A stretch of DNA of 64,000 bases from Chitinophaga pinensis (GCA_902167325.1 LR632930.1:5766001-5830000); one strand, 5' to 3'. Shown: positions 26,257-35,470, counted from the first letter of the stretch. Program-made: numbers and translations. Notes: a model not told the origin generated them from the letters alone.

Positions 26257-26516
26257 GCCTGCTTCGCTTTCTCTGCGGTGATGTATTCTGCCATAGTACG
26301 GATGGAATAGAAAACATTCGGTCCGTCTTCCGGCTTGGCGATGCGGATGTTATGAAACTGCTGCAGTAAAACAATCAGCTCCAATGCATCAATGCTGTCG
26401 AGCCCAAGGCCTTCCTTGAAAAGGGGCTGATCATTACCGATGTCTTCAGGTTTCACTTCCTGCAAATTCAACTGTTGAATGATCTGCACTTTCAGATCCT
26501 GCATCAACTTTTCCAT
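26253..26516 (-). CDS. Acyl carrier protein
   Basis: 87 residues from the ATG at 26516, chosen because it follows the previous stop by one base and begins like an ACP (MEKLMQDLKVQIIQQL). The phosphopantetheine site is Ser41 in GLGLDSIDALELIVLL. It is sandwiched between a KS-like fragment and an intact KS, so it is probably the carrier for polyene elongation. The cluster's AcpS-type enzyme would activate it. Confidence 0.9.
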   Translation of the reverse strand: MEKLMQDLKVQIIQQLNLQEVKPEDIGNDQPLFKEGLGLDSIDALELIVLLQQFHNIRIAKPEDGPNVFYSIRTMAEYITAEKAKQA

Positions 26517-26517
26517 A

Positions 26518-27138
26518 TTATCTATACAATTTTTCTGCTGTTTCCGCGCTGAATGGCAATGCCATACCACGCGGGGCTGTTTCCATCAGGTAAAATGCCG
26601 CTTCATGGCTGGCGTGATATTGCTCTACCCATCCGCAAACTACGGCTTTCACGGCGCCGCTTTCCAGCAGTTGCGCCGCATACCCGGTTACAAATGGTAT
26701 ATCGAACTGCTCCGCTACGAAAAAGGCATTCTCTCCTTTAAACTTGTGTCGGATGCTGATTTCTCCAATTACGATATTGGGGAGCGTATATACAAACAAC
26801 GCAGGACTGGCAATCTCCTGAACGGTGTCGAAATATTTTTCGTCCGTATCCAGGCTGCTGCTTGCATTGGCGAGAATTACGCCGGTATCTTCAGGCGCAT
26901 ATTGATCCATGGGCATATCCTGCAGGAGTATTTCCGTAGCGGCCCATCCCAGCTTCGACAGCAGGTCCATTTTATGGAACTTGGGGTATTGTCCGCTAAA
27001 CCGGTCGTACAGCCCACGGAGGAAATCCTGCAGGTCGGCCTGAGGCACCTCATGCGCATATACGGGTTGCCTGTTCTTATCCACCGACTGGTGGCGGATA
27101 ATACATGTTGCGTTGATATATATGCCCTGCTGGCTCAT
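26518..27138 (-). CDS. Half-length ketosynthase-like protein without catalytic Cys
   Basis: 206 residues resembling only the N-terminal half of a ketosynthase. TGVILANASSSLDTDEKYF matches the KS core, and the segment aligning with the active-site loop reads KFKGENAFF, so the Cys is missing. The C-terminal half is absent, but no remnant lies downstream: the ACP gene follows after one base. It therefore looks like a dedicated short protein rather than a broken gene. A scaffolding role with the cluster KS is a guess. Confidence 0.72.
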   Translation of the reverse strand: MSQQGIYINATCIIRHQSVDKNRQPVYAHEVPQADLQDFLRGLYDRFSGQYPKFHKMDLLSKLGWAATEILLQDMPMDQYAPEDTGVILANASSSLDTDEKYFDTVQEIASPALFVYTLPNIVIGEISIRHKFKGENAFFVAEQFDIPFVTGYAAQLLESGAVKAVVCGWVEQYHASHEAAFYLMETAPRGMALPFSAETAEKLYR

Positions 27139-28391
27139 TAGTTATTGGATCCCCCGTTTAATTTTTCTGTCAGATCGATCAGCCGTGCCAGCCTTTTCAG
27201 CTCAGTCTCATGCTGTTTCACGTAGGGATTCGATTCATCCCACACATATCCTGCCAAAACGGAACAGATCTGCTGTTTGATAAGGGGATCGGGATTTTTG
27301 GAGAAGAAGATAGTATCGAGCGTGCCTTCATACCATGCCATTACATAGGAACGGAATACGTTCACACCCTGCATGGTAGGCTCCATATATTCCTTTTCCC
27401 AGTTCACGTTCTCTCCTTGCAGTTTACGGATCACCAGCTTGGCAGCGGTTTGGGCAGAAACAGTGGCCAGCGTAACGCCGGAAGAGAAAATCGGGTCGAG
27501 GAACTCGGTCACGTTACCGGTGAGTACAAATCCTTCACCATAAAACTTATCGGTAGTTGCACTCCAGGCTTCCAGTTTACGTGGTTCGAAAACGAGTTCC
27601 ACATCCTTGAAGCGCTCTGCAGTATAAGGCTCTGAGGCCAGCATGGCGCGGAACATTTCTTCAGGTGTTCCTGAGAAGCGGTCGTGGAAAGAAGGCTCTC
27701 CCACAAACCCAACGGAAGTTACACCGGTAGAGAATGGGATGATCCAGATCCAAACGCCTTTTTCATGCACAACGGCAGTGATGCGGTTAGGTTCGTCGGC
27801 CATAGAACGGCGTACGTCATTCGTATGGGCGAATAATGCTTTGCGGGGTTGTAAAACAGATTCTTTCTCGAGGTTGAACAGTTTTGGGATTACACGGCCA
27901 TACCCGCTGCCGTCAACTATAAAGCGGGCTTCGATTTGTTTCTTGTTTCCGTTCACATCTTCTACTGTGATAATGGAATCGGAACCGTTGAAGACGATGT
28001 TGGTAACTGTCGTCTCATATTCCACCGGAACGCCCATTTTTTCTACAGTCTGGGCCAGGGTATAGTCAAAATCGGCACGGGTTACCTGCCATGTCCATTG
28101 CCATCCGGCGGTGTGCTGATCTGCAAAGGTGAAGTCGCAAATTTTGCCTTGCTTGACAAACTTTGCTCCAAATTTCTTCTGGAAACCTTTCTCGGAAATG
28201 GCGTCAATGAAGCCGGCTTCTGTGAGGGCGTCCATGCATCGGGGTAAAAGGCTCTCGCCAATAACAAAACGGGGAAACTTCAGTTTTTCTACAATCTTTA
28301 CTGAATAGCCGGCCTTGTTGATTATGGATGCGGCTACCGTACCGGAGGGTCCGGCGCCAATCACTAATACATCCACCTTTTCAGTTTGCAT
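27138..28391 (-). CDS. Flavin-dependent halogenase-like oxidoreductase
   Basis: 417 residues. The FAD-binding motif VLVIGAGPSGTVAASII is at the N-terminus, followed by FPRFVIGESLLPRC. The sequence WIWIIP fits the WxWxIP motif that separates flavin-dependent halogenases from ordinary monooxygenases. VLTGNVTEFLDPIFSSGV is the C-terminal FAD segment. Some flexirubins are known to be ring-chlorinated, so a phenol-ring halogenase fits the pathway. A hydroxylase or a reductase of the geranylgeranyl-reductase type remains possible. It overlaps the next gene by one base. Confidence 0.82.
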   Translation of the reverse strand: MQTEKVDVLVIGAGPSGTVAASIINKAGYSVKIVEKLKFPRFVIGESLLPRCMDALTEAGFIDAISEKGFQKKFGAKFVKQGKICDFTFADQHTAGWQWTWQVTRADFDYTLAQTVEKMGVPVEYETTVTNIVFNGSDSIITVEDVNGNKKQIEARFIVDGSGYGRVIPKLFNLEKESVLQPRKALFAHTNDVRRSMADEPNRITAVVHEKGVWIWIIPFSTGVTSVGFVGEPSFHDRFSGTPEEMFRAMLASEPYTAERFKDVELVFEPRKLEAWSATTDKFYGEGFVLTGNVTEFLDPIFSSGVTLATVSAQTAAKLVIRKLQGENVNWEKEYMEPTMQGVNVFRSYVMAWYEGTLDTIFFSKNPDPLIKQQICSVLAGYVWDESNPYVKQHETELKRLARLIDLTEKLNGGSNN

Positions 28392-28410
28392 ATGGAAGGG
28401 TTTTAATTGC

Positions 28411-29478
28411 TTAGGCTTTCACGCAGCGCAGCAGTGTATAACTGAGCCCTACGTTATTGTTTTCCATCACCACATCCATACCGGCTGCACGGATACAGGC
28501 ATAAAACTCGTCTGTATGGTACATCTGGCTGTTGCCGTTGGCGATGGCGGTAAAGTAAAGCGACGTCTGCTGGAGGCAGAACGCAGCGGATTTAAACTGT
28601 TGTTTGTTCCAGAAAGGTTCGAGGATAAACACACTTCCACCATCGTTGAGTGCTTCGCGGCAACGGCGGAGGATGCTGATGATCTGCTCTTCTGAAAAGC
28701 AGTCGAGGAACTGGCTCATCCAGATCACATCGAAGCCCTTCGCAAACGGCAGGCTTTCATCAAGGATATTTGTCTCGAAGAAGGAAACACGGTCCTGCAG
28801 ACCCGCTGCTTCAATATTCTGACGCGCTACATTCACCTGCACGGGCAGGTCCATGATAGTCACATGTACTTCGGGATCATAACCGGCGCATGCCATAGAC
28901 CATTTACCGGTATTACCGCCAATATCGAGCAGCTTTTTGGGCTTATGTTCGAAAACGATGGGAAGCACGCCGGGGAAGGCGAGATCGGAGTAGTAATGAT
29001 CGAAATTAAACCAGCTGGTGCGTGCAGGTTCAGGGAGAATGGAAAGCCCCTGGTAAATCGTTTCCCACGGTCCCAGTTCCTGTAATCCTGCCGGGCGCCC
29101 TTCTTCAAGGCTGTCCTGCAGGTGATACATGGCCTTATAGCACACGTCGTGCGAGAAGTCCATATTGATGCGGGTGAGAGGATCGTTGAGGATGAAGAAA
29201 CCGGTTTTGGTGAGCGTATAACGTTTTTCGTTAACGAGCAGCATATCCATGCCGAGGCCTGCTTCCAGCAAAACGCGGAGGGAGTAGCGCGACAGTTTGA
29301 CGTGCTCGAGGATTTCCTCGATGGTGGCGCCTTGCATGCCTGTGTCGGATACGGCTTTGAGAACGCCCATATCTCTCAGCGCCTTTGAGGCCTGGAAAGC
29401 GATGGGTGCAAAAGCCAGCCATAGGGCCTGCTCCTTCGCCTGTAATGCGGTTTTCGTTTCCTTCGTAAAAAAGTTCAT
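28411..29478 (-). CDS. O-methyltransferase-like SAM enzyme (Methyltransf_2 type)
   Basis: 355 residues. An N-terminal winged-helix dimerisation region (TIEEILEHVKLSRYSLRVLL, then YTLTKTGFFIL) precedes a SAM domain with LLDIGGNTGKWSMAC and IMDLPVQVNVARQNI. This architecture is that of small-molecule O-methyltransferases acting on phenols. A hydroxyl on the aryl head or another pathway intermediate is the likely acceptor. It lies between an intact KS and the halogenase-like gene in the same transcription direction. Confidence 0.85.
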   Translation of the reverse strand: MNFFTKETKTALQAKEQALWLAFAPIAFQASKALRDMGVLKAVSDTGMQGATIEEILEHVKLSRYSLRVLLEAGLGMDMLLVNEKRYTLTKTGFFILNDPLTRINMDFSHDVCYKAMYHLQDSLEEGRPAGLQELGPWETIYQGLSILPEPARTSWFNFDHYYSDLAFPGVLPIVFEHKPKKLLDIGGNTGKWSMACAGYDPEVHVTIMDLPVQVNVARQNIEAAGLQDRVSFFETNILDESLPFAKGFDVIWMSQFLDCFSEEQIISILRRCREALNDGGSVFILEPFWNKQQFKSAAFCLQQTSLYFTAIANGNSQMYHTDEFYACIRAAGMDVVMENNNVGLSYTLLRCVKA

Positions 29479-29503
29479 GCGTGATCTGCTTGTTTTAATT
29501 CGT

Positions 29504-30640
29504 TTACAATGTCACTTTGCAAAACACCATAGCAGCATTACATCCCCCAAAACCTGATGTGGTTTTGAGAAAATGCTGCATAGGGCGCTTTTCCAAATGA
29601 CTGCTCACCATCAATGGATGGCTGATTCCGGATGATTCAAAGCCGGCGGTTGGTAACACTACGCCAAGTTTCAAGGCATAAATACCGGCAACTGTCTCAA
29701 TAAGGCCCGCGGCACCAAGGGTATGACCGTAATTGCCTTTAAGACTGTTAACCGGTACCCGCAGTAATCCCGCGAGATGGAAAGCATTGGCTTCCATTTC
29801 ATCGTTGTACAGCGTGGCGGTACCGTGCGCTGAAACGAACCCTATATCCGCGGGCTCCAGGCGGCTCCGGCGCATGGCTGAGGTGAGTGCAGAAGCAAGT
29901 TCAGCACCCGTCCTTGATGGACCGGAAATATGATTGGCATCGTTACTGGAAGCACCTTCGCCCAGGAGGACGGATTCACCTTCCGGCAGCAATGTTGTAT
30001 CCTTTGTTAAGACCACCGTTGCGGCACCTTCTCCTAATGTCACTCCTTTACGAGCCGCATCGAAAGGGCGGCACGGCTCGTCAGAAACGGCCTGGAACGA
30101 CTGGAAGCCAGACAACACGAAGCGCGTAAGCTCATCGGCCCCGCAAACAACGGCATGGTCGTATTGCCCGGCACGGATGAGGCGCTGGGCGATCAGTATG
30201 GCGAGGAGTCCTGAAATACAGGCGTTACTCACCACAATAGGGTTAGCCGCTGCCCCAACAATCCCTGCAATGCGGGCTGCGGTAGCATGCAGCAGCATGG
30301 AAGCGTCAACAGAACCGGATTTACCCTGTTCCAGCAAAGCTATATTGCCTTTGGTGGTAGACAGGATGAAAGCGGTGCGCTTGTCGCCAATGGGCACTTT
30401 CGTACGTGAAAGTGCATCTTTAATACTCAGGCACAGCAACTGTTCGAATCTGGTATTCCCTTCCAGCCCCGCTGCATGTACAGGCTGCCGAAGCAGTTCA
30501 TCTGGAATGGCGGAAGCGTAGAAACCACCAGGCTGGCGACGGATACCGCTTTCTCCGGCAAGGAGCCGCTCAAAGTTAGCCGGTGCAGTAAGCCCGAGTG
30601 GTGATACAATATTCTCAGCAGCTACATATACCTTCGTCAT
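29504..30640 (-). CDS. Beta-ketoacyl-ACP synthase, catalytically complete
   Basis: 378 residues from the ATG at 30640, which overlaps the thioesterase stop as ATGA; the upstream in-frame ATG would add eight unrelated residues. Catalytic residues are present: Cys in VVSNACISGLLA, His in VSAHGTATLYNDE and His in LKGNYGHTLGAAG. It is a condensing enzyme of the FabF/FabB fold, probably for polyene extension or starter condensation. Confidence 0.9.
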   Translation of the reverse strand: MTKVYVAAENIVSPLGLTAPANFERLLAGESGIRRQPGGFYASAIPDELLRQPVHAAGLEGNTRFEQLLCLSIKDALSRTKVPIGDKRTAFILSTTKGNIALLEQGKSGSVDASMLLHATAARIAGIVGAAANPIVVSNACISGLLAILIAQRLIRAGQYDHAVVCGADELTRFVLSGFQSFQAVSDEPCRPFDAARKGVTLGEGAATVVLTKDTTLLPEGESVLLGEGASSNDANHISGPSRTGAELASALTSAMRRSRLEPADIGFVSAHGTATLYNDEMEANAFHLAGLLRVPVNSLKGNYGHTLGAAGLIETVAGIYALKLGVVLPTAGFESSGISHPLMVSSHLEKRPMQHFLKTTSGFGGCNAAMVFCKVTL

Positions 30641-31062
30641 GACAGCCCCCACTCTTTTTTCCATTCTGCGAAAAACAACGGAACGGTCAGTTGCAGGATA
30701 TCGGCTTCCTTATCGAGGAATACCTGCACAGAGGCACCCGTGCAAACCACTTCGCGTGTTTCGGCATTGTAAAGCGTGTATTCAAAACGGATCTTCGCGG
30801 CCTCGGTAGGCACATAACGTGTTTCCACCAGCACACGGTCGCCGTAGCGCAATGGCCGTTTATAATTGCATTCCACATTCACTACAGGAACAGTGAACCC
30901 CTGTGCAAATATGTCGAGATAACGCAACCTGTATTTCGCGCCGAAGGCTTCCCTGCCGTCTTCAAAATACCGGATATAATTGCCGTGCCACACTATGCCC
31001 AGCGGATCTGCTTCGTTAAACCGGACCAGCACTTCCGCCTTTTCGCTCAATACAGGTTGCAT
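30637..31062 (-). CDS. YbgC/4HBT-type hotdog acyl thioesterase
   Basis: 141 residues. VRFNEADPLGIVWHGNYIRYFEDGR is the signature of 4-hydroxybenzoyl-CoA thioesterase-like proteins, with the catalytic Asp in EADPLG. Such enzymes hydrolyse acyl-CoA or acyl-ACP thioesters. In an aryl-polyene pathway it could release the finished acid or edit stalled intermediates. It overlaps the KS gene by four bases. Confidence 0.88.
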   Translation of the reverse strand: MQPVLSEKAEVLVRFNEADPLGIVWHGNYIRYFEDGREAFGAKYRLRYLDIFAQGFTVPVVNVECNYKRPLRYGDRVLVETRYVPTEAAKIRFEYTLYNAETREVVCTGASVQVFLDKEADILQLTVPLFFAEWKKEWGLS

Positions 31063-31090
31063 GTATAAGTTTAAAAATTGTCATCTAAAA

Positions 31091-31744
31091 TTATCCGCCG
31101 TAGCTGGATTTCCATTCCTTGTACTTGTCTTTTTCGATATCGTCAAGGATGGATTTCACGCCGGAAAGGTACATATTCGCATAGCCGAATGCCATGCCAA
31201 ATTTACCTCCCATCTTGCCAGTCATACGCTCGGTAAAAAGCACTTTCTTCGCTTTCATATCCACCAGGGTCACATAAGCGGAAAGTTCTTTCTTGGTTTT
31301 GTTAATGCCTTCTACGAACCAAACGATGCCGATGCCCGTTTTGCCGTTGAAATCGAACCCTTTAACGAGGGTGGTGATATCTTCAGGTTTCAGGTGCTGG
31401 TAATCGTCAGAGTTGTCGGACAGCAGGTTGTCTGCATCGATCTTGGTGGTTCTTTTATTAACCGGTCCAATATCTGTGCTTACTTCGCTGCGGCGGAAAG
31501 CTTTTGCCACGTCGAATTTTTTGTATTCGTTTACCACTTTCTGGTTCACTTCTACAAAGTTTTTGTCAACGATCTGGTCTGCCTTGGCGGCTGCATCCCC
31601 AACAATCCGGGTTTTAGTCCAGTCGAGGCCGATCCAGGTCAGTTTTACTTCGGGATCAAATACGTCTTTGCTGCTTTGTGCAAATGCCGAAGATGCGCTC
31701 AGGGCGAAAGCGATCAGGGGCAATGCGAGATTTTTCAGTTTCAT
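31091..31744 (-). CDS. Secreted protein of unknown function in pigment cluster
   Basis: 217 residues with a clean signal peptide (LALPLIAFALSASSAFAQ). The mature protein has no motif I recognise. ETGIGIVWF-like beta segments and the C-terminal LDDIEKDKYKEWKSSYGG suggest a periplasmic globular protein. It is embedded in the cluster between a hotdog protein and the thioesterase, 15-30 bp from each, so it is probably co-expressed and may act in the periplasmic stage with LolA. Confidence 0.78.
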   Translation of the reverse strand: MKLKNLALPLIAFALSASSAFAQSSKDVFDPEVKLTWIGLDWTKTRIVGDAAAKADQIVDKNFVEVNQKVVNEYKKFDVAKAFRRSEVSTDIGPVNKRTTKIDADNLLSDNSDDYQHLKPEDITTLVKGFDFNGKTGIGIVWFVEGINKTKKELSAYVTLVDMKAKKVLFTERMTGKMGGKFGMAFGYANMYLSGVKSILDDIEKDKYKEWKSSYGG

Positions 31745-31759
31745 GGTGACTCTTGTTTT

Positions 31760-32176
31760 TTATTTATTGGCTATGAAGATTTTCATATCACATTTCGCCA
31801 GGGTACGGCCGTTCAGCTGAACAGTGCCTTGCACCACGGTGGCGTTGAAGAGTTCATGGGTAATAAGGATTTCTGTCTGTAAAGTAGCCCCCGCCGGCGG
31901 GAGTTCCAGTATTTCTAAATTTTGAATTGCTCCGATGAAGCCGAGCGGTACGGGTACATTATCTCTTTTGGCAAGAAACCCTACCCGCGCCGCGGCAGTT
32001 TGTGCTATATTTTCCACGAGTCCGGGTGCCATCAGCGTGCCGTTCTCCACAAATACGTTATCGGCCGCCACATCAAGCTCGGTGCGGATGTTCTTCTCTC
32101 CCGCTTCTACGAGCCTGCTGATCATTACGATCGGCGGGCGCTGGGGGATGTATTCGGTAATATCTTCCTGATGCAT
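31760..32176 (-). CDS. Hotdog 3-hydroxyacyl-ACP dehydratase-like protein
   Basis: 138 residues from the ATG at 32176 (MHQEDITEYIPQRPPIVM); an upstream ATG would overlap the previous gene by 23 bp. Residues LMAPGLVENIAQTAAARVGF resemble the FabZ/FabA helix with the catalytic Glu, but the HFPG histidine is not evident. It thus complements the other hotdog protein at 21590, which keeps His but lacks Glu. The two might act as a heteromeric dehydratase, which is speculation. Confidence 0.78.
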   Translation of the reverse strand: MHQEDITEYIPQRPPIVMISRLVEAGEKNIRTELDVAADNVFVENGTLMAPGLVENIAQTAAARVGFLAKRDNVPVPLGFIGAIQNLEILELPPAGATLQTEILITHELFNATVVQGTVQLNGRTLAKCDMKIFIANK

Positions 32177-32186
32177 ATGCGTATTG

Positions 32187-33068
32187 TCAGTCTTTTGACC
32201 AGAAATCATAATAATTGAACCATTGCAGCGGATATTTCCGCACTTTTTCTTCCATTACACCCACAAAATCTTCCATTGCCTGGTCCATTCCACCCTGCTT
32301 GGCTCCGGGGTACACTTTGGGATCTGTGGCATAGAGATGATAGTGACTGGCGGTTTCCTTGAATGCGAACACAAACGAAACAGGCACCCTGAAAGTGGAT
32401 GCCAACAGAAAAGGCCCAACGGGGAAGCGTGCTGCTTCTCCCAAAAATACTTTCTCTGCAGTTTTGTTGCCGGCCAGAAATCTGTCTGCATGCATGCAAA
32501 CCAGTTCCTGCTTGTTCAGCGCATCATTAATGGCGTAAATATGCGATAAATCGTCTTTCAATACAATGACATTCACATGCCTCCCGCCCGTTACGCCTTC
32601 GAGGTAACTTTTAATTCTTTCATGTTCCCCGTCGAACATCACAATGTTGATCCGTGTGTTCAGCCGGGTAAAAAGATGCCCTGCCACTTCCCAGTTGCCC
32701 AGATGCGCGCTGAGCAGAATACCGCCCTTACCGCTGTGGACCATCTCGTGAAGCCGTTCTTCGCCATCGAAATCGAAGCTGAAACGGTTGGGAATACCGG
32801 CCATTACCACCACTTTGTCTATCAGCGTTTGTCCGAAAATATAAATATTCCGGTAAACCGACATAAAAGCACGCCACCGGCTGTATCCCATCTTATAACG
32901 AAAAAACCGGTACATAGACCGGGCAGTGCTATAGGAGAACAGGCAGTAATAGATTGCAACAAATACCAACAGGAAATAAGCCGGACGAACGCCTCCGTAA
33001 CGCATTACGCCTATGAAGATCCGGTAACCGAGCTTATTTCCCTTGGATTTACCCTGCCATGATGGCAT
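32187..33068 (-). CDS. LpxL/HtrB-like lysophospholipid/lipid A acyltransferase
   Basis: 293 residues. SAHLGNWEVAGHLF provides the HxxxxE motif of the family, and an N-terminal hydrophobic helix (AYFLLVFVAIYYCLFSY) anchors it to the inner membrane. LpxL-type enzymes transfer acyl chains from ACP to a lipid. In a pigment cluster it could attach the polyene acyl group to its lipid or resorcinol partner. Its start overlaps the ACP stop (TAATG). Confidence 0.87.
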   Translation of the reverse strand: MPSWQGKSKGNKLGYRIFIGVMRYGGVRPAYFLLVFVAIYYCLFSYSTARSMYRFFRYKMGYSRWRAFMSVYRNIYIFGQTLIDKVVVMAGIPNRFSFDFDGEERLHEMVHSGKGGILLSAHLGNWEVAGHLFTRLNTRINIVMFDGEHERIKSYLEGVTGGRHVNVIVLKDDLSHIYAINDALNKQELVCMHADRFLAGNKTAEKVFLGEAARFPVGPFLLASTFRVPVSFVFAFKETASHYHLYATDPKVYPGAKQGGMDQAMEDFVGVMEEKVRKYPLQWFNYYDFWSKD

Positions 33069-33325
33069 TATACCAGTTCTTTTTGTTTAACACGTTCGAT
33101 TACATAATCATAAAAGTCCTGGAAGCTAACAATGCCCTGAAAATCTTCCGGCTTTACTTTAAAGCCGAAGTTGTTCTCAATGGCTACTACCAGGTCAATA
33201 TAGTCCAGGCTGTCCAGTTCCAGCGTGGCCTTCAGTTCGGCCTCGGGGGTAATGCTTTCGGGGGAAACTTCGAATTCTTCCGCCAGAAAAGCATTGGTTT
33301 TTTGAATGATCTCCTTGATTTCCAT
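33068..33325 (-). CDS. Acyl carrier protein
   Basis: 85 residues. The carrier site is Ser39 in TLELDSLDYIDLVVAI. It is more acidic than the other cluster ACP and closer to fatty-acid-synthase ACPs (EFEVSPESITPEAELKATL). It directly precedes the LpxL-like acyltransferase, which suggests it delivers the acyl group to that enzyme. Upstream lies the KS gene at 33441. Confidence 0.92.
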   Translation of the reverse strand: MEIKEIIQKTNAFLAEEFEVSPESITPEAELKATLELDSLDYIDLVVAIENNFGFKVKPEDFQGIVSFQDFYDYVIERVKQKELV

Positions 33326-33440
33326 AAACTTAAGTGTTCCAGATATAGGTTAGTAGCTGTCTTAATGCATCCCTGGGTTCGCATAAGGGCTGCGGGACAA
33401 AATTATAGAAAAACCGTCCAACAGTGGCCAGATGAATGAA

Positions 33441-34661
33441 TTATTCCCATTTCCTGACAATGAGGGAGGAATTTGTACCCCCAAAGCCAAAGGAATTAGA
33501 CAAAAATATATTAAAGTTCTTATTAAGTGTATTCGCTACGATGTTCAGTTTTGCTGAATCTTCATCGGGATTTTCGAAGTTGATGTTTGGGGCGATAAAT
33601 CCATGCTGCATCATGAGCATGGAGTAAACGATCTCACTTGCCCCTGCCATCCAGCATTCGTGCCCTGTCATACCCTTGGTAGAGCTAACATGGGTCCGGC
33701 ATTCTCCAAACACGGAATGGATGGCCCTGGCTTCGCTGGCATCGCCTGCGGGGGTGGATGTGGCGTGTGCGTTGATATACCCAATGTCTTTCGGCAGCAT
33801 ACCGGCTTCGCGGAGTGCCATTTCAAGGCTGCGGGTAGGACCTTCCACACTGGGGTTGCTGATATGCGCACCGTTGCTGGAAAAACCATAACCTATCACC
33901 TCTCCCAGAATAGTAGCTCCTCGGCGTTGTGCGGATTCCAGGCTTTCCAGAATCACGGTAGCCGCTCCTCCACTTGGCACCAGGCCGTCGCGGTCGCGGT
34001 CGAAAGGACGGGATGCCTTGCCGGGATCGCTTTCCCGCACGGAAAATGCGGCAATAGCATCGAAATTACCCATGGCGTATAGGTTGATCTCCTGCGCTCC
34101 GCCGCAAATCACAGCGTCCTGCATACCCGAACGGATAAACATATATCCCAGTCCGATGGCATGTGAGCCGCTTGCGCAGGCTGCGCTCACACTAAAATTC
34201 ACGCCTTTGAGGCGGAAAATAGTGGCAAGGTTCATATTTACCGTAGAGTTCATGGTCTGGAATACAGACCCTGAGCCTACGAGCATGGTATCTTTCTTTT
34301 CGCGGATGATATCGGTTGCTTCTACTACCGGTTTAGCGGAGCTGTCGTTTCCGAACAGCAGCCCAACTTCCCTTGAATCGAGGAAATCCTGGTCCATTTT
34401 GGCCATTGCCAGCGCCTCACGGGTACTCATATAGGCATACTCGGCCTGTTCAGGCATCATAAGCCGGGCGCGGCGGTCCAGCAAGCCCTTCAGCTCCGGC
34501 CTGTCTACCCACCCGGTTAGCCCCGACCGGTACCCGAAAGCTTTCCGCTCCGGATCCAGCACGATGCCGGAACGCCCCTGAAAAAGGGAGTCCTTTACCG
34601 CCTCAAGGTTTTTGCCGAGACAGGAATAAATTCCTATACCTGTGATCACTACTCTGTTCAT
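33441..34661 (-). CDS. Beta-ketoacyl-ACP synthase (FabB/FabF-like), catalytically complete
   Basis: 406 residues. Cys162 lies in SVSAACASGSHAIG, and His residues in INAHATSTPAGDASE and STKGMTGHECWMAG complete the triad. The size and start MNRVVITGIGIYSCLGKN are normal. It is the first condensing enzyme in transcription order, after the ammonia-lyase and ketoreductase, and may take the coumaroyl starter. It is one of three intact KS genes in the cluster. Confidence 0.93.
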   Translation of the reverse strand: MNRVVITGIGIYSCLGKNLEAVKDSLFQGRSGIVLDPERKAFGYRSGLTGWVDRPELKGLLDRRARLMMPEQAEYAYMSTREALAMAKMDQDFLDSREVGLLFGNDSSAKPVVEATDIIREKKDTMLVGSGSVFQTMNSTVNMNLATIFRLKGVNFSVSAACASGSHAIGLGYMFIRSGMQDAVICGGAQEINLYAMGNFDAIAAFSVRESDPGKASRPFDRDRDGLVPSGGAATVILESLESAQRRGATILGEVIGYGFSSNGAHISNPSVEGPTRSLEMALREAGMLPKDIGYINAHATSTPAGDASEARAIHSVFGECRTHVSSTKGMTGHECWMAGASEIVYSMLMMQHGFIAPNINFENPDEDSAKLNIVANTLNKNFNIFLSNSFGFGGTNSSLIVRKWE

Positions 34662-34741
34662 GCGCTGTGTTGAGTTATAATCCCGGAACCCCGGGGGCTC
34701 CGTTTGCTTTACTGTTGATATGCTGCTTTTTGATGCCGTAA

Positions 34742-35470
34742 TCAGGAATAAAGGCCGCCATTGATGTTCAGCACTTCTCCCGTGATGTAGGAAGCCCCTT
34801 TCGAAGAAAGGAAAGCCACTGCTTCCGCCACTTCCTCGGCAGTACCGAAGCGTTGCATGGGCACCATGGCAGACAGTTCTTTCTCAGGCAACCCCTCGGT
34901 CATGTCCGTCCGGATGAATCCGGGAGCCACGGCGTTGACGGTCACATTCCGTTTGGCGACTTCCTGTGCCAGGGCCTTGGTAGCCCCGATCAGGCCTGCC
35001 TTGGCGGCACTGTAATTAACCTGGCCGGGTGTTCCTTTCAGGCCGGAAAGCGATACCATGTTCACGATACGGCCATAGCGTTTCAGCAGCATTCCTGTAA
35101 GCACCTGCTTGGTGACATAGAAAAATCCGTCCAGGCTTGCGTCCAGCACGCTTTTCCATTTTTCAGTCGACATCTGGAAAAGCATCATATCTTCCCGGAT
35201 TCCGGCATTATTCACCAGCACTTCTATCTGTTTGTCTTTATTGGCTTCGATCCAGGCGCCGAGCACGGTATTTACCTCGCTCTCGCTCCCTACATCAAAT
35301 TTGAGCAGGGTGCCGTCTGTACCTTTCTGGCGCACGGCTTCGAGGGTTTCCTCTGCCGCAGCCGTATTACCTTTATAATTGATGAGTATATGGTAACCCT
35401 GCTCCGCCAGTTTGATGCATACCGCCCTGCCGATGCCCCGGGAACCTCCTGTTATCAATGCGCATTTCAT
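34742..35470 (-). CDS. 3-oxoacyl-ACP reductase (FabG-like SDR)
   Basis: 242 residues. TGGSRGIGRAVCIKL is the NADPH-binding motif, NNAGIREDMM follows, and the catalytic Ser-Tyr-Lys is visible as VSLSGLKGTPGQVNYSAAKAG. It reduces the beta-keto group after each condensation, giving the hydroxy intermediate for dehydration to a polyene. It is the only ketoreductase in the cluster. About 80 bp separate it from the next gene. Confidence 0.94.
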   Translation of the reverse strand: MKCALITGGSRGIGRAVCIKLAEQGYHILINYKGNTAAAEETLEAVRQKGTDGTLLKFDVGSESEVNTVLGAWIEANKDKQIEVLVNNAGIREDMMLFQMSTEKWKSVLDASLDGFFYVTKQVLTGMLLKRYGRIVNMVSLSGLKGTPGQVNYSAAKAGLIGATKALAQEVAKRNVTVNAVAPGFIRTDMTEGLPEKELSAMVPMQRFGTAEEVAEAVAFLSSKGASYITGEVLNINGGLYS

